A stretch of 64,000 nt of DNA from Paenibacillus glycanilyticus (GTDB lineage: Bacteria; Bacillota; Bacilli; Paenibacillales; Paenibacillaceae). The stretch covers positions 206,818 through 270,817 of the forward strand of contig NZ_JAMBNP010000008.1 in assembly GCF_023715145.1 (NCBI RefSeq), read 5' to 3'. A program made the translations under genes and the position numbers. Every line of letters starts with the position of its first letter. The stretch's first letter is position 1. The notes below the pieces were generated by a model. The model was not told the origin of the DNA, made no database searches, and saw only the letters and a program-made list of their open reading frames with translations. Below, piece after piece: positions 34,082 through 41,752 of this stretch.

Positions 34082-34286
34082 AGAAAAAAACAAAAAAACC
34101 GTTGTTTTTTCGCTAATCTGGCCGATTTTACTGATGAATTGTATGTGTAACAGATTTGTTTTTTCTGTATAACAGCATAATACACTCAGGGCTCAAAACC
34201 AGATGCAGACTTGCGAACAGGCAGATTCACATTACCTTACTATTGTTTACCCACATGCCAACCATTCCATTCAGGGGGATTCACAT

Positions 34287-35024
34287 ATGACTGATGAACG
34301 TTATTTGAAGCGTACGGTAGTAAAAGAAATTGTAAAAAGCAGCTGTTTGCCTGAAGGCGAACGCAGCCTTCGCGTCTATTTGCCGCCGGGCTACAATGAG
34401 GTGCTTAGCTATCCCGTCGTATACTGCCAGGACGGCGAAGACTTCTTTAATTTCGGGCGAATCGCCACAACCGCGAACCGTCTGATTCTGGATGAAGGCA
34501 TTGAGCCGTTTATCATTGTTGGCGTAGATGTCGACAAAACGTACAGAACGGCGGAGTATTCGCCTGACGGTAATCGTCATGAGGCTTATGTACGTTTCTT
34601 TGGTCAGGAGCTTGTCCCTTTCATAGAAGGCAAATATCCGGTTCGTACGGCTCCGGAGCAGCGTCTGCTCGCTGGCGACTCCTTGGGAGGAACGATCTCT
34701 TTCCACCTCGCTTTGACGTATCCCGAGCTGTTCACGCGCATTTTGTCGCTGTCCGGTGCTTATTATGACCGTTCTCGTGAAATTATGGAAGCTCAAAAGG
34801 ACCTATCTTGGTTAGAAATCTATATGATAGCGGGCTTTCAAGAGACGGCTTACGATACCGGCCACGGCGTGTACGATTTCCTCGACATTAACAGGACAGC
34901 ACGCTCCCTTCTGGAAGCAAGAGGCGCAAAGGTTACCTATGCCGAAAAAGACGGCGGACATCAATGGGGCTTCTGGCAGCAGGAGCTGCCTGAAGGTCTG
35001 ATGCACTTTATCGAAGTGGAATAA
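34287..35024 (+). CDS. Alpha/beta-hydrolase esterase, esterase D/Fes-like
   Basis: 245-residue serine hydrolase of the putative esterase (PF00756-type) group. The N-terminal strand SLRVYLPPGYN, nucleophile elbow LLAGDSLGGTISF and C-terminal EKDGGHQWGFW give a Ser-Asp-His triad. The substrate is unknown; relatives cleave siderophore, acetylxylan or small acyl esters. The start at ATG 34287 has AGGGGG 8 nt upstream; an upstream in-frame ATG lacks a site. No signal peptide, so cytosolic. It is a single gene closed by a strong terminator. Confidence 0.88.
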   Translation: MTDERYLKRTVVKEIVKSSCLPEGERSLRVYLPPGYNEVLSYPVVYCQDGEDFFNFGRIATTANRLILDEGIEPFIIVGVDVDKTYRTAEYSPDGNRHEAYVRFFGQELVPFIEGKYPVRTAPEQRLLAGDSLGGTISFHLALTYPELFTRILSLSGAYYDRSREIMEAQKDLSWLEIYMIAGFQETAYDTGHGVYDFLDINRTARSLLEARGAKVTYAEKDGGHQWGFWQQELPEGLMHFIEVE

Positions 35025-35036
35025 GCGGCGTTCAAC

Positions 35037-35082
35037 AAAAAAGGCCTTCCCGTTTGTCATCCGACAAGGGAAGGCCTTTTTC
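35037..35082. terminator. Bidirectional terminator
   Basis: AAAAAGGCCTTCCC and its exact complement flank a 16-nt loop, with A and T runs on either side. It ends the esterase gene and the convergent phosphatase gene. Confidence 0.9.
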
Positions 35083-35556
35083 TTATTTTAGATCGTTAAC
35101 GATCTGATCCAGGAGCCTTTCGCAGCCTTCCGTAACCAGCTCGTACACATAATCAAAGTTGCCGGTGTAATACGGATCCGGCACGTCGTTGTCAGCCAAA
35201 TGCGGCAGCATGTCCATAAATTTGAAAATTCTCGCCGAATGGGAAGCCTCGCCGATAATGCGGCGGACATCGGCTTCATTCTTCGTGTCCATGCAGATGA
35301 TATAATCGAAAGCCTGATCATCAGCCGTAAACTGTCTAGCCTTCATGCCGGCATACGAGATGCCGTGAAGCTCCAGCTGCTTGCGGGTTCCTTCATGCGG
35401 AGGTTTCCCGATATGCCAATCCCCCGTTCCCGCTGAATCAATCTCGATGGCTTCCGACAGCCCCCTCTTCTCCACCAGCGCGCGGAATACGGCCTCCGCC
35501 ATTGGCGAGCGGCAGATGTTGCCCAAGCAAACAAACAGTACGCGTGCATTATTCAT
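35083..35556 (-). CDS. Low-molecular-weight protein-tyrosine phosphatase
   Basis: 157-residue LMW-PTP. The phosphate loop VCLGNICRSPMAEAVF gives Cys10 as nucleophile and Arg16. The general acid Asp is in NDVPDPYYTGNFDYVYEL near 124. Such enzymes dephosphorylate bacterial tyrosine or arginine-phosphorylated proteins; the length fits YfkJ more than YwlE, but the partner is uncertain. Its ATG overlaps the stop of the TRIC gene by 4 bp. Confidence 0.92.
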   Translation of the reverse strand: MNNARVLFVCLGNICRSPMAEAVFRALVEKRGLSEAIEIDSAGTGDWHIGKPPHEGTRKQLELHGISYAGMKARQFTADDQAFDYIICMDTKNEADVRRIIGEASHSARIFKFMDMLPHLADNDVPDPYYTGNFDYVYELVTEGCERLLDQIVNDLK

Positions 35557-36176
35557 AGGATGCCACCTTCCTTCTGTTTAAGCGATCTGCGAGGCAGTCT
35601 CCACTTATAATAAACCGACAGCATGCGGAACACGATAATAACAACAAACAGAATCGATAGCTCCAGCGTTGTATGGAACCAGCCTTCACCTACTGCAAGG
35701 CCTGCGAGCATCGCCCATACCGCGTAGATCTCATCCTTTAGCACAAGCGGCTTCCGTCCCGCCAGAACATCGCGGATAATCCCGCCGCCAATCCCGGTAA
35801 GCATGGCCGCTACAAGCACGGCGCTGATCGGATGATTCATCTCCGTAGCGTATAGCGCGCCTTGAATGGCGAATGCCGACAAACCGATCGCATCAAAGAA
35901 TGCTTCGCTTTTTTTCCATTTGTTAATCCAGGATACAGGCAGCAAGAATGCGATCGTCATGGCCACAACCGCAATTTCAAGCAGGCTGCCCTGGTTCCAT
36001 AACGTCGTAACCGGCCGGCCAATCAGCAGATTTCGTATGACCCCGCCCCCGAACGCGGTCACAAGCCCCAGCACGAATACGCCAAGAATATCGTATTCTT
36101 CCTCCATAGCCACGATCGCGCCGCTGACTGCAAAAGCAACCGTGCCGATAATACTGAAAACGCCAAAGATGTCCAA
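35553..36176 (-). CDS. TRIC-type (UPF0126) cation channel
   Basis: Seven-helix membrane protein of about 207 residues made of two repeated halves with the motifs TAFGGGVIRNLL and TGIGGGIIRDVL, the family hallmark. Prokaryotic TRIC proteins form homotrimeric K+/monovalent cation channels. The start is TTG: 36176 has GGAGG 9 nt upstream, while TTG 36182 would be only 3 nt from it. It is the first gene of a two-gene operon with the tyrosine phosphatase; the functional link, if any, is unknown. Confidence 0.9.
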   Translation of the reverse strand: MDIFGVFSIIGTVAFAVSGAIVAMEEEYDILGVFVLGLVTAFGGGVIRNLLIGRPVTTLWNQGSLLEIAVVAMTIAFLLPVSWINKWKKSEAFFDAIGLSAFAIQGALYATEMNHPISAVLVAAMLTGIGGGIIRDVLAGRKPLVLKDEIYAVWAMLAGLAVGEGWFHTTLELSILFVVIIVFRMLSVYYKWRLPRRSLKQKEGGIL

Positions 36177-36389
36177 CTCCAAACTCCTCCGCTTCCATGA
36201 TAACCGTCCATTCGCGTAAGCCCCGCCACTCCTGTCGGTATGTCCTTCATCATTTTAGCCGCGGATACCTTGTTTGACAATTGCTACTTTTACCTCTTCT
36301 TCATTCTTTTTTCTCTAAAACCTAGTTTTATAACACGCATTCGCATTATACTGGCTTCAACAATATGCACGGCGAAAGGAAAAGTGATC

Positions 36390-37031
36390 ATGAACAACCG
36401 GATTATTATCTGCACAGGCGGGCGCTTGGGGGACTGGGTGCGTTCTTATATCGAACCAGGGGATCTGCTCATTGGAGCGGACCGCGGCGCGCTATTCCTT
36501 GTACAGCACGGCTTTACGCCGGATCTCGCGCTAGGCGACTTCGATTCCGTTACACCCGGGCAATTGGAGCTGATCCGGTCCGCTAGCCGGGAGACGATCA
36601 CCTATGATCCGATAGACAAGGACTATACGGATACGGAGCTTGCCTTCCGATATGCTTTGGAGCAATCTCCTTCCGCGATCAGAATGCTTGGCGCATTGGG
36701 AACCCGGTTCGACCATTCGCTTGCCAACGTCCATCTGCTGAAGCTCGCGCTGGAGCAGGGCATTCCCGCTTCGATTACCGATGAGCATAATACGATATCC
36801 CTCGCAGAGGAAGGAACAACTCGTCTGCAGCAAAGCGAGTACAGCCATGTTTCGCTCCTTCCGTTGTCCGAAGAGGTTACCGGCATCACGCTTCGCGGAT
36901 TTGCATATCCGCTTCATGAAGCAACCCTGCGGATCGGCCAGTCCCTTGGAATAAGCAATATTCTCACTGATCCTGTCGGCACCTTGACCGTCCGCACGGG
37001 TACGCTAATCGTTATCCAGAGTAAAGATTAA
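36390..37031 (+). CDS. thiN: Thiamine pyrophosphokinase
   Basis: 213-residue enzyme that converts thiamine plus ATP to thiamine diphosphate, the cofactor used by PdhAB. Seen are ICTGGRLGDW, GADRGALFLVQHG, LALGDFDSV and the DKDYTDTELA motif, all typical of the ThiN catalytic domain. The start at ATG 36390 follows AAAGGAAAAGTG. A long in-frame extension upstream has no start signal. No thiamine (TPP) riboswitch is visible in the 200 bp before it. It converges on the MutS2-like gene with a 5-bp gap. Confidence 0.93.
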   Translation: MNNRIIICTGGRLGDWVRSYIEPGDLLIGADRGALFLVQHGFTPDLALGDFDSVTPGQLELIRSASRETITYDPIDKDYTDTELAFRYALEQSPSAIRMLGALGTRFDHSLANVHLLKLALEQGIPASITDEHNTISLAEEGTTRLQQSEYSHVSLLPLSEEVTGITLRGFAYPLHEATLRIGQSLGISNILTDPVGTLTVRTGTLIVIQSKD

Positions 37032-37036
37032 CGGGC

Positions 37037-38974
37037 TTAATCTCCGGCCATATCCGGCTTCGTCTCGATTGTTAAGCCCTCTACATATTTGCGGCTCATC
37101 AGCTTCCGCTTCTTTCGGTTTTCCTTCGAGTCAAACACGATATCCATATCATAGTCTGCGCCGGGGTACAGCTTTTCCTTGCTGATATACGGCTTAATTC
37201 GTTTACGATTGAAGGACATCTTCTTCCCCTGGACCTGAACGATCACCTCTCCCCGCTCATCCGCCGGCTGAAATACGACACCGGCACGTTTCAGCGGATA
37301 GATCCATACGGCATCTCCCTTGATATATTCAGGTACAGGTGGTTTTTCCGTAGGTTTTTCCTCTGCGGCAAGCTTCTCGGATTTTTCCGGCCTCTTGTCA
37401 CGAACGACGGCCACTGCTTCGTTCTCTGATGGTTCCAGCCGGATCTCCACTCTGCCCTCCGCTAGCTTTTCCGCCCGCTGCATCACATGCTCCGGCAGCC
37501 CGAATCGTCTAGCAATAGCAAAGGCATGGCTCTCTCCCGCTTCTCCTATCTCCAGCCGATAGAGCGGACGCAAGGTTTCGGAATCAAAGGCCATCCTGGC
37601 ATTCATGCAGCCGGGCGTCCTTGAGGCAAAGTTTTTAATCTCGTTAAAATGCGTAGTCGCCGCGGTTAACGCTCTGCGTCCCAGCAATTCTTCAAGCACC
37701 GCTATGGACAAGGCGATCCCTTCTCCGGGATCCGTCCCCGCCGCCAATTCGTCGAGCAGAATAATTGTACGCTCATCGGCGGCATGCAGCATCTCTCTCA
37801 AGACAGAAATATGGGAAGAGAAAGTGCTGAGCGACTGCTCCAGGCTTTGCCCGTCTCCCACATCGGCCATGATGTGGCGGAAAACGCCAAACCGGCTGTC
37901 CGGCGAGGCCGGCACGAGCAGTCCGGATTGAACAAGCAGCGCAAGCAGTCCGATGGTCTTCAAGGCTACGGTTTTGCCGCCAGTGTTAGGTCCCGTGATG
38001 ATAAGCTGCTTCCACTTCTTGCCAAGCTCGACGTTAATCGGTTCCGCATGCCCGCCGAGCAGCGGATGACGGGCTTCAACCAGCTTAATCATCGGCTCGT
38101 CAATAAGCGTTACCGGCTTGCCGTCGTATGACAGCGACAGCTTGCCCCTCGCCAGCATGAAATCAAACGACGCCATGGCCTCCCGGTTCAAAAGCAGTTC
38201 CAACTTATATCGCTCAGCCTCATCCGACAGTCTGGATAAAATAATCGTCCGCTCCCGCTCTTCTTCGGCAGACCATTCCTGCCATTCCTGCTGCAGCTCC
38301 GCTACATCAATCGGTTCAACAAACAAGGTCTGGCCGCTCGCCGACTCATCCCATACCGTTCCGGGAACCAGCTTCCGGTGCTCCCGTTTGACCGAAATGA
38401 CAGAACGCCCCCTGCGCTTGCTAATAATCGGATCCTGCAAGGCAGACTTGTATTTGGACAGCGAGGCTTCCAGCTTCTTGTGAATTCTGTCCTCAACGAC
38501 GATAAGATGGCGGCGGATCGTTCCTAGATCGGGGCTGGCCTGATCCGTAAGCCGTCCGTACCGGATGCACCGATCCAGCTCTTGTCTTAGATTCGGACAA
38601 TCATTCATTGAATCTGCGTAGGAAGCAATCGTTGGCGCAATCATCCGTTTGTTGTCCATATACCGCTTCATTTGGGCAATGGATACAAGCCAGGCCAGAA
38701 GCTGGTCAAGTTCCGTTTCCGTGTAGATGCGCCCTTTGCCGAGCAATGCCAGGAACGGATCAATCCCCTCCATGGCCGATAACGGCACGCTTGCGCCGCT
38801 CGCAAGCAAGGCCGCTGCCTCTTCTGTCTCATACAGCCATGCTCTGATTTGATTCCGGTTTGTGCTGGGCATGTGACGCTCAGCCAGCATGCGGCCTGCC
38901 GGGGATACCGTATAACCGATCATTTTATCTTTCAATTTGTCATATTCCAGTCTTTGAAATACCGCTTCGTTCAT
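37037..38974 (-). CDS. MutS2-family ATPase without Smr domain
   Basis: 645 residues, against about 785 for MutS2. A MutS core and clamp region (1-320) includes a long helical part near 225-265. Walker A GPNTGGKT lies at 328-335, GDGQSLEQSLSTFSSH at 373-388, Walker B ILLDEL at 405-410 and the His loop ATTHFNEIK near 440. A KOW-like segment (GDAVWIYPLKRAGVVF, ending NRKRIKPYI) lies at about 556-602. The C-terminal Smr nuclease domain is absent; the chain ends in a basic, charged tail. In Bacillus, MutS2 senses and splits collided ribosomes. This paralogue has AAAGGAG before its ATG and sits behind a two-terminator leader, so expression is conditional. A role in DNA repair is the older alternative. 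Confidence 0.87.
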   Translation of the reverse strand: MNEAVFQRLEYDKLKDKMIGYTVSPAGRMLAERHMPSTNRNQIRAWLYETEEAAALLASGASVPLSAMEGIDPFLALLGKGRIYTETELDQLLAWLVSIAQMKRYMDNKRMIAPTIASYADSMNDCPNLRQELDRCIRYGRLTDQASPDLGTIRRHLIVVEDRIHKKLEASLSKYKSALQDPIISKRRGRSVISVKREHRKLVPGTVWDESASGQTLFVEPIDVAELQQEWQEWSAEEERERTIILSRLSDEAERYKLELLLNREAMASFDFMLARGKLSLSYDGKPVTLIDEPMIKLVEARHPLLGGHAEPINVELGKKWKQLIITGPNTGGKTVALKTIGLLALLVQSGLLVPASPDSRFGVFRHIMADVGDGQSLEQSLSTFSSHISVLREMLHAADERTIILLDELAAGTDPGEGIALSIAVLEELLGRRALTAATTHFNEIKNFASRTPGCMNARMAFDSETLRPLYRLEIGEAGESHAFAIARRFGLPEHVMQRAEKLAEGRVEIRLEPSENEAVAVVRDKRPEKSEKLAAEEKPTEKPPVPEYIKGDAVWIYPLKRAGVVFQPADERGEVIVQVQGKKMSFNRKRIKPYISKEKLYPGADYDMDIVFDSKENRKKRKLMSRKYVEGLTIETKPDMAGD

Positions 38975-39006
38975 GTTTAGATGCTCCTTTAGCCGTTTTT
39001 GGGTAT

Positions 39007-39046
39007 AAAAAAACAGGAACAGAACGCAGAAGCGTTCCGTTCCTGT
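39007..39046 (-). terminator. Second attenuator terminator before the MutS2-like gene
   Basis: In the minus-strand RNA ACAGGAACGGAACGC pairs with GCGUUCUGUUCCUGU over 15 bp (one G-U) around a UUCU loop, followed by seven U. It lies about 20 nt before the gene's ribosome site, so reading through it is needed for expression. Confidence 0.92.
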
Positions 39047-39091
39047 AAGGGTTCGACATAGACCAATCCCTATATATGCTCATCAGCGCGC

Positions 39092-39117
39092 AAAAAAACC
39101 GTGCTGCAAGAGCACGG
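39092..39117 (-). terminator. First attenuator terminator in the same leader
   Basis: CCGTGCT and AGCACGG form a perfect 7-bp stem with a CUUGC loop, followed by seven U. The segments GGCCAATC (39119-39126) and GATTGGTC (39061-39068) on either side can pair with each other across it. Confidence 0.88.
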
Positions 39118-39159
39118 TGATTGGCCGCTGCCGAATAGCATTCAGGCGGAAATCCTCAT

Positions 39160-39292
39160 GTCCTTAACTCATGGCATCGGTTCTTGTCTCGAGACGTCGC
39201 AATAGAAGCATGCGGTTAGATGCAAAATTGACATCCGCAAGCCTTTCGAACTCGTCTAACAAGACCGATTTATCCAATTAGGAGTTAAGAAC
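39160..39292 (-). promoter_or_regulatory. Structured leader RNA overlapping the uORF
   Basis: The minus-strand RNA closes into nested helices. An outer 11-bp helix pairs GUUCUUAACUC (39282-39292, inside the uORF) with GAGUUAAGGAC (39160-39170). Then AUCGGUCUUGU (39259-39269) pairs with ACAAGAACCGAU (39176-39187, one bulge), AGACG (39253-39257) with CGUCU (39192-39196), and AGGCUUGCGG (39235-39244) with CCGCAUGCUU (39206-39215, one U-U). I could not match it to a T-box, S-box, lysine, FMN, glycine, M-box or ydaO riboswitch. Confidence 0.75.
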
Positions 39293-39304
39293 ACCAGCAA
39301 ACAT
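39278..39304 (-). CDS. 8-codon leader peptide (MFAGVLNS)
   Basis: ATG 39304 follows GGAAGGGG by 8 nt, a strong ribosome site, and the frame ends at TAA 39278. Codons 5 to 8 (GTT CTT AAC TCC) form the 5' arm of the outer 11-bp leader helix, so a ribosome on this frame would open that helix. It is too short to have a function other than regulation. Confidence 0.7.
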   Translation of the reverse strand: MFAGVLNS

Positions 39305-39370
39305 TAAAATTTCCCCTTCCGAAATGAAGCAAAATGCTATTAAATAGCTAAATCCGTTAGCTATACACAC

Positions 39371-39400
39371 AATGTACGCTAACGGATTACCTTTTGTCAA
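39371..39400 (-). promoter_or_regulatory. Promoter of the MutS2-like leader, with inverted repeat
   Basis: TTGACA (39395-39400), an 18-nt spacer and TACATT (39371-39376), starting 2 bp after the stop codon of the upstream hydrolase gene. AATCCGTTAGC and GCTAACGGATT (39378-39388 and 39351-39361) are a perfect 11-bp inverted repeat with 16 bp between, spanning the -10 and start site: an operator, or a 3' hairpin of the upstream gene. Confidence 0.75.
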
Positions 39401-39401
39401 T

Positions 39402-40184
39402 CTATATACCCACAGAAACTTCCATGCCCGTGAGCGCGAATGCAGCATGGGCTGGAAGCGGATATGTTTTTCTAAGATCGATATCATGCGACAAATGAGT
39501 AAACATCGTCCTCTTTGGCTTCCAGACGGGAAGCCGTTCAAGAGCTTCTGTCACATCGTACACGGAGCGTGACTCATATACAAAGTTCTCCTTGTAGAAG
39601 CTTGTGCCGAGCACGAGCAGATCAAGACCGTAAAGAGGCTTCTGCTGTTCTTCCGTAAGTCCGATGGAATCGGAACAATACGCCCATGCAAGGCCCGACC
39701 CCCGTTGGTCAAACCGAAAAGCGTAGGCATAACCATTCTTCCCATGATTTACTTTCCAGGCGGACACGTCCCAGCTTCCGAAGGAGCAAGGCTGATCAAT
39801 CGAAAAAAACGTAATGTTCCTTGCCAGCCAAGGAAAACGCTGAATAATTTCAGTAATCACTTCAGCCGGTGCATACGCTTCACCCTTGACGCCCAGCCAG
39901 CGGCAAGCATCTGCCCATTCCGGCAAACCGCCGATATGGTCGAAGTGAGCATGCGTGACCAAGATGCGGTTCACAAACCGCAGTCCTGCCGCTTCCATCT
40001 GCTTGCTCCAGTCGGGTCCGCAGTCGATCATCATCGTACCAAAATCTGCCGCATCAAGCTGCACGAGGGATCGGTAGCGGCGGTTCACGCCGCCTGCCCT
40101 CGACTCGCTGCATACTTCGCATTCGCAGTAGACGCGAGGCACGCCCATCGCATCCCCTGTTCCGCGGAACGAAATGGTGATCAT
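39402..40184 (-). CDS. Metallo-beta-lactamase-fold hydrolase, PhnP-like
   Basis: 260-residue MBL-fold phosphodiesterase-like enzyme. FRGTGDAMGVPRVYCECEVC near the start resembles the PhnP zinc-binding extension (GTGxxxGxPxxxCxCxxC). The metal site THAHFDHIGGL and a later HLSHDID are present. PhnP hydrolyses cyclic phosphodiesters, but no C-P lyase genes are nearby, so the substrate is open. ATG 40184 overlaps the stop of the GNAT gene (ATGA), so translation is probably coupled; an upstream in-frame extension is unlikely. Confidence 0.88.
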   Translation of the reverse strand: MITISFRGTGDAMGVPRVYCECEVCSESRAGGVNRRYRSLVQLDAADFGTMMIDCGPDWSKQMEAAGLRFVNRILVTHAHFDHIGGLPEWADACRWLGVKGEAYAPAEVITEIIQRFPWLARNITFFSIDQPCSFGSWDVSAWKVNHGKNGYAYAFRFDQRGSGLAWAYCSDSIGLTEEQQKPLYGLDLLVLGTSFYKENFVYESRSVYDVTEALERLPVWKPKRTMFTHLSHDIDLRKTYPLPAHAAFALTGMEVSVGI

Positions 40185-40852
40185 ATTGGCAGCAGCTCGA
40201 TTTGATCCCGGCTTCTCAGGTCTTCGACCATAGCAAGCCATTGCTGCGGTTTATTCGGAAGCGCGGAATAATACCCTTGAAGGAACTCTACGATGAGGGA
40301 AGCCGGAATGGCGGACATCTCCTCGTCAACCGGCAGGAAGCAAAGATTAAGCCCTTCCACCGCTTCTCCGGTATGCTCCCAGGATGGATGAACATACGGG
40401 AAGTTAATCATTTTGTAGCCCATATGCGATAAAACTTCACGGCGAACGAAAGGATTCATCGGCGTAACCCCGCCAAATTCATGCTCTCCGCTCTCGTACG
40501 GATTATAAATCTCGGCAAACATTCCGATAGGTGCCGTGCCGGATTCCCGTGCCAATCTAGCCAGATCCTTCTCGCGGCCCCGCATCAGGAAGCGGCCGAT
40601 GCCTTTATTCGGCACGCCGATAATCGTAAAGTCCGTCATGGCGACGCGAAGCTCAGGGTAGTAACGGTATTCCGTCGAGCCAACGACCTCTCCGTTATCT
40701 ACAGCGACATAGACATGAATGCCCGGATCTTCAAGAGGCTCCTTCCAGAGCTCGTAGGCCAATACCTCTTCAGGCGGGAAGATTCGTTTGAGCAGCGCAT
40801 GAAGCGATGCGAAATAAGGATCGTTGATGGATGTAATGCGGTGGTATTGCAT
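40181..40852 (-). CDS. GNAT-like acetyltransferase
   Basis: 223 residues with a GNAT-type fold: HVYVAVDNGEVVGSTEYRYY is the central beta strand pair and GVPNKGIGRFLMRG the acetyl-CoA loop near 80-92. The C-terminal half is longer than usual and includes a YVHPSWEHTGEAVEGLNL segment I do not recognise. GAGGAG 7 nt before the ATG. Coupled by 4-bp overlap to the PhnP-like hydrolase. Substrate unknown. Confidence 0.75.
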   Translation of the reverse strand: MQYHRITSINDPYFASLHALLKRIFPPEEVLAYELWKEPLEDPGIHVYVAVDNGEVVGSTEYRYYPELRVAMTDFTIIGVPNKGIGRFLMRGREKDLARLARESGTAPIGMFAEIYNPYESGEHEFGGVTPMNPFVRREVLSHMGYKMINFPYVHPSWEHTGEAVEGLNLCFLPVDEEMSAIPASLIVEFLQGYYSALPNKPQQWLAMVEDLRSRDQIELLPI

Positions 40853-40892
40853 GATTATTCTCCTCTCTATAGATAGCCTTGGGCTACACTAT

Positions 40893-41009
40893 GAGAAAGC
40901 TTGGGGCTTCGGCCGCTGTTGTTTTTAAATTTCTTGAATTGACTGTTCGTTATGTTGAAATTAAAAAACAAAGGCGGACGCTCCCGCTCCGAAAGCTCCA
41001 AGCTTTCTC
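40893..41009. repeat. 117-bp palindromic element (MITE- or REP-like)
   Basis: The arms GAGAAAGCTTGG and CCAAGCTTTCTC are exact complements at the ends. Inner parts are also complementary with small gaps (GCTT-CGG/CCGAAAGC, TGTTGTTTTTAAATTTC opposite AAATTAAAAAACAAA). It fills most of the 212-bp gap between two acetyltransferase genes, codes for nothing, and has the shape of a non-autonomous miniature element. Confidence 0.6.
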
Positions 41010-41064
41010 TCCGTGCCTGTACGGGCTAGTAAATTTTCGAAGTCGAAAGATGAATAGCATTAAC

Positions 41065-41724
41065 TTAAAGAAACGGATTGCGCCATTCCATTAACGCAGC
41101 GTAGTTGCAGGATTCTTCGTCATCCAGATAGTCTGCTGCAATACCGACCGGTGTTCGGCCGCAGCGAAGAAGGAATGTGATGACGGGATCTTTGTAAATC
41201 CCCTTCATTACTTTGTCGAGGTACTGCTCCGGCGTCTCAGCTGCTGCGTACTGGTGGTAGCCCGGCATTCTGCCGGCTCCGAGCAGACGCTTAAGGTTCA
41301 GGTGTACGACTGTTTCATACATGGACTGAAGCAGCCATTTGCCTATGCCTGCTTTGCGGTAAGCCGGAACGACGCAAATATCCGCCACGTACAAGGTATC
41401 CCCGCCGGGATTATGGTTGCGGATATACCCGCTGTCCGTAATCTGCTCCCAGCTGTGCGCTTCATGATACTGATTCATATCTACGATAAGACCGGTCATA
41501 GAGCCGATCACCCTGCCGCCAATCTCACAGCATAGCGCTCCTTCCGGAAAACGGGAAATATGCTCGGTCAGCTGCTCCTCATTCCACCAGAGCTCCTCCG
41601 GATACGGAGGCGGGAAGCATTCGCTCTGCACGGCGATCAAACCTTCAAAATCTTGCGAAGTATAAGTTCGAATAATAGCTTCAGTCGGAACTCCGTTATG
41701 AATGACGTACAATTGCTTGCGCAT
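41065..41724 (-). CDS. GNAT acetyltransferase paired with a nitrilase-family enzyme
   Basis: 219 residues. IIRTYTSQDFEGLIAVQSECFP opens a GNAT fold, and VADICVVPAYRKAGIGKWLLQS near 115-136 is the acetyl-CoA site, followed by a GAGRMPGY motif. In Bacillus YhcX an acetyltransferase domain and a carbon-nitrogen hydrolase domain are fused in one protein. Here the two are separate adjacent genes, 28 bp apart, this one downstream. Substrate unknown. GGGGGG serves as ribosome site. Confidence 0.85.
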   Translation of the reverse strand: MRKQLYVIHNGVPTEAIIRTYTSQDFEGLIAVQSECFPPPYPEELWWNEEQLTEHISRFPEGALCCEIGGRVIGSMTGLIVDMNQYHEAHSWEQITDSGYIRNHNPGGDTLYVADICVVPAYRKAGIGKWLLQSMYETVVHLNLKRLLGAGRMPGYHQYAAAETPEQYLDKVMKGIYKDPVITFLLRCGRTPVGIAADYLDDEESCNYAALMEWRNPFL

Positions 41725-41752
41725 ACCGCGCCCCCCCTTCCTTTGCGAGGCC

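Noticed and set aside
36177..36389. TPP riboswitch before thiN
   Set aside because: No CUGAGA or ACCUGA-type thi-box segment and no terminator hairpin found.
39140..39170. Phage MS2-operator-like ACATGAGGATT motif in the leader
   Set aside because: Only a short chance match; the pairing needed for the MS2 hairpin is not present.
39061..39300. Known riboswitch or T-box in the MutS2 leader
   Set aside because: No T-box AGGGTGGNACCGCG motif and none of the conserved cores of the S-box, lysine, FMN, glycine, M-box or ydaO classes could be seen. A profile search would be decisive.
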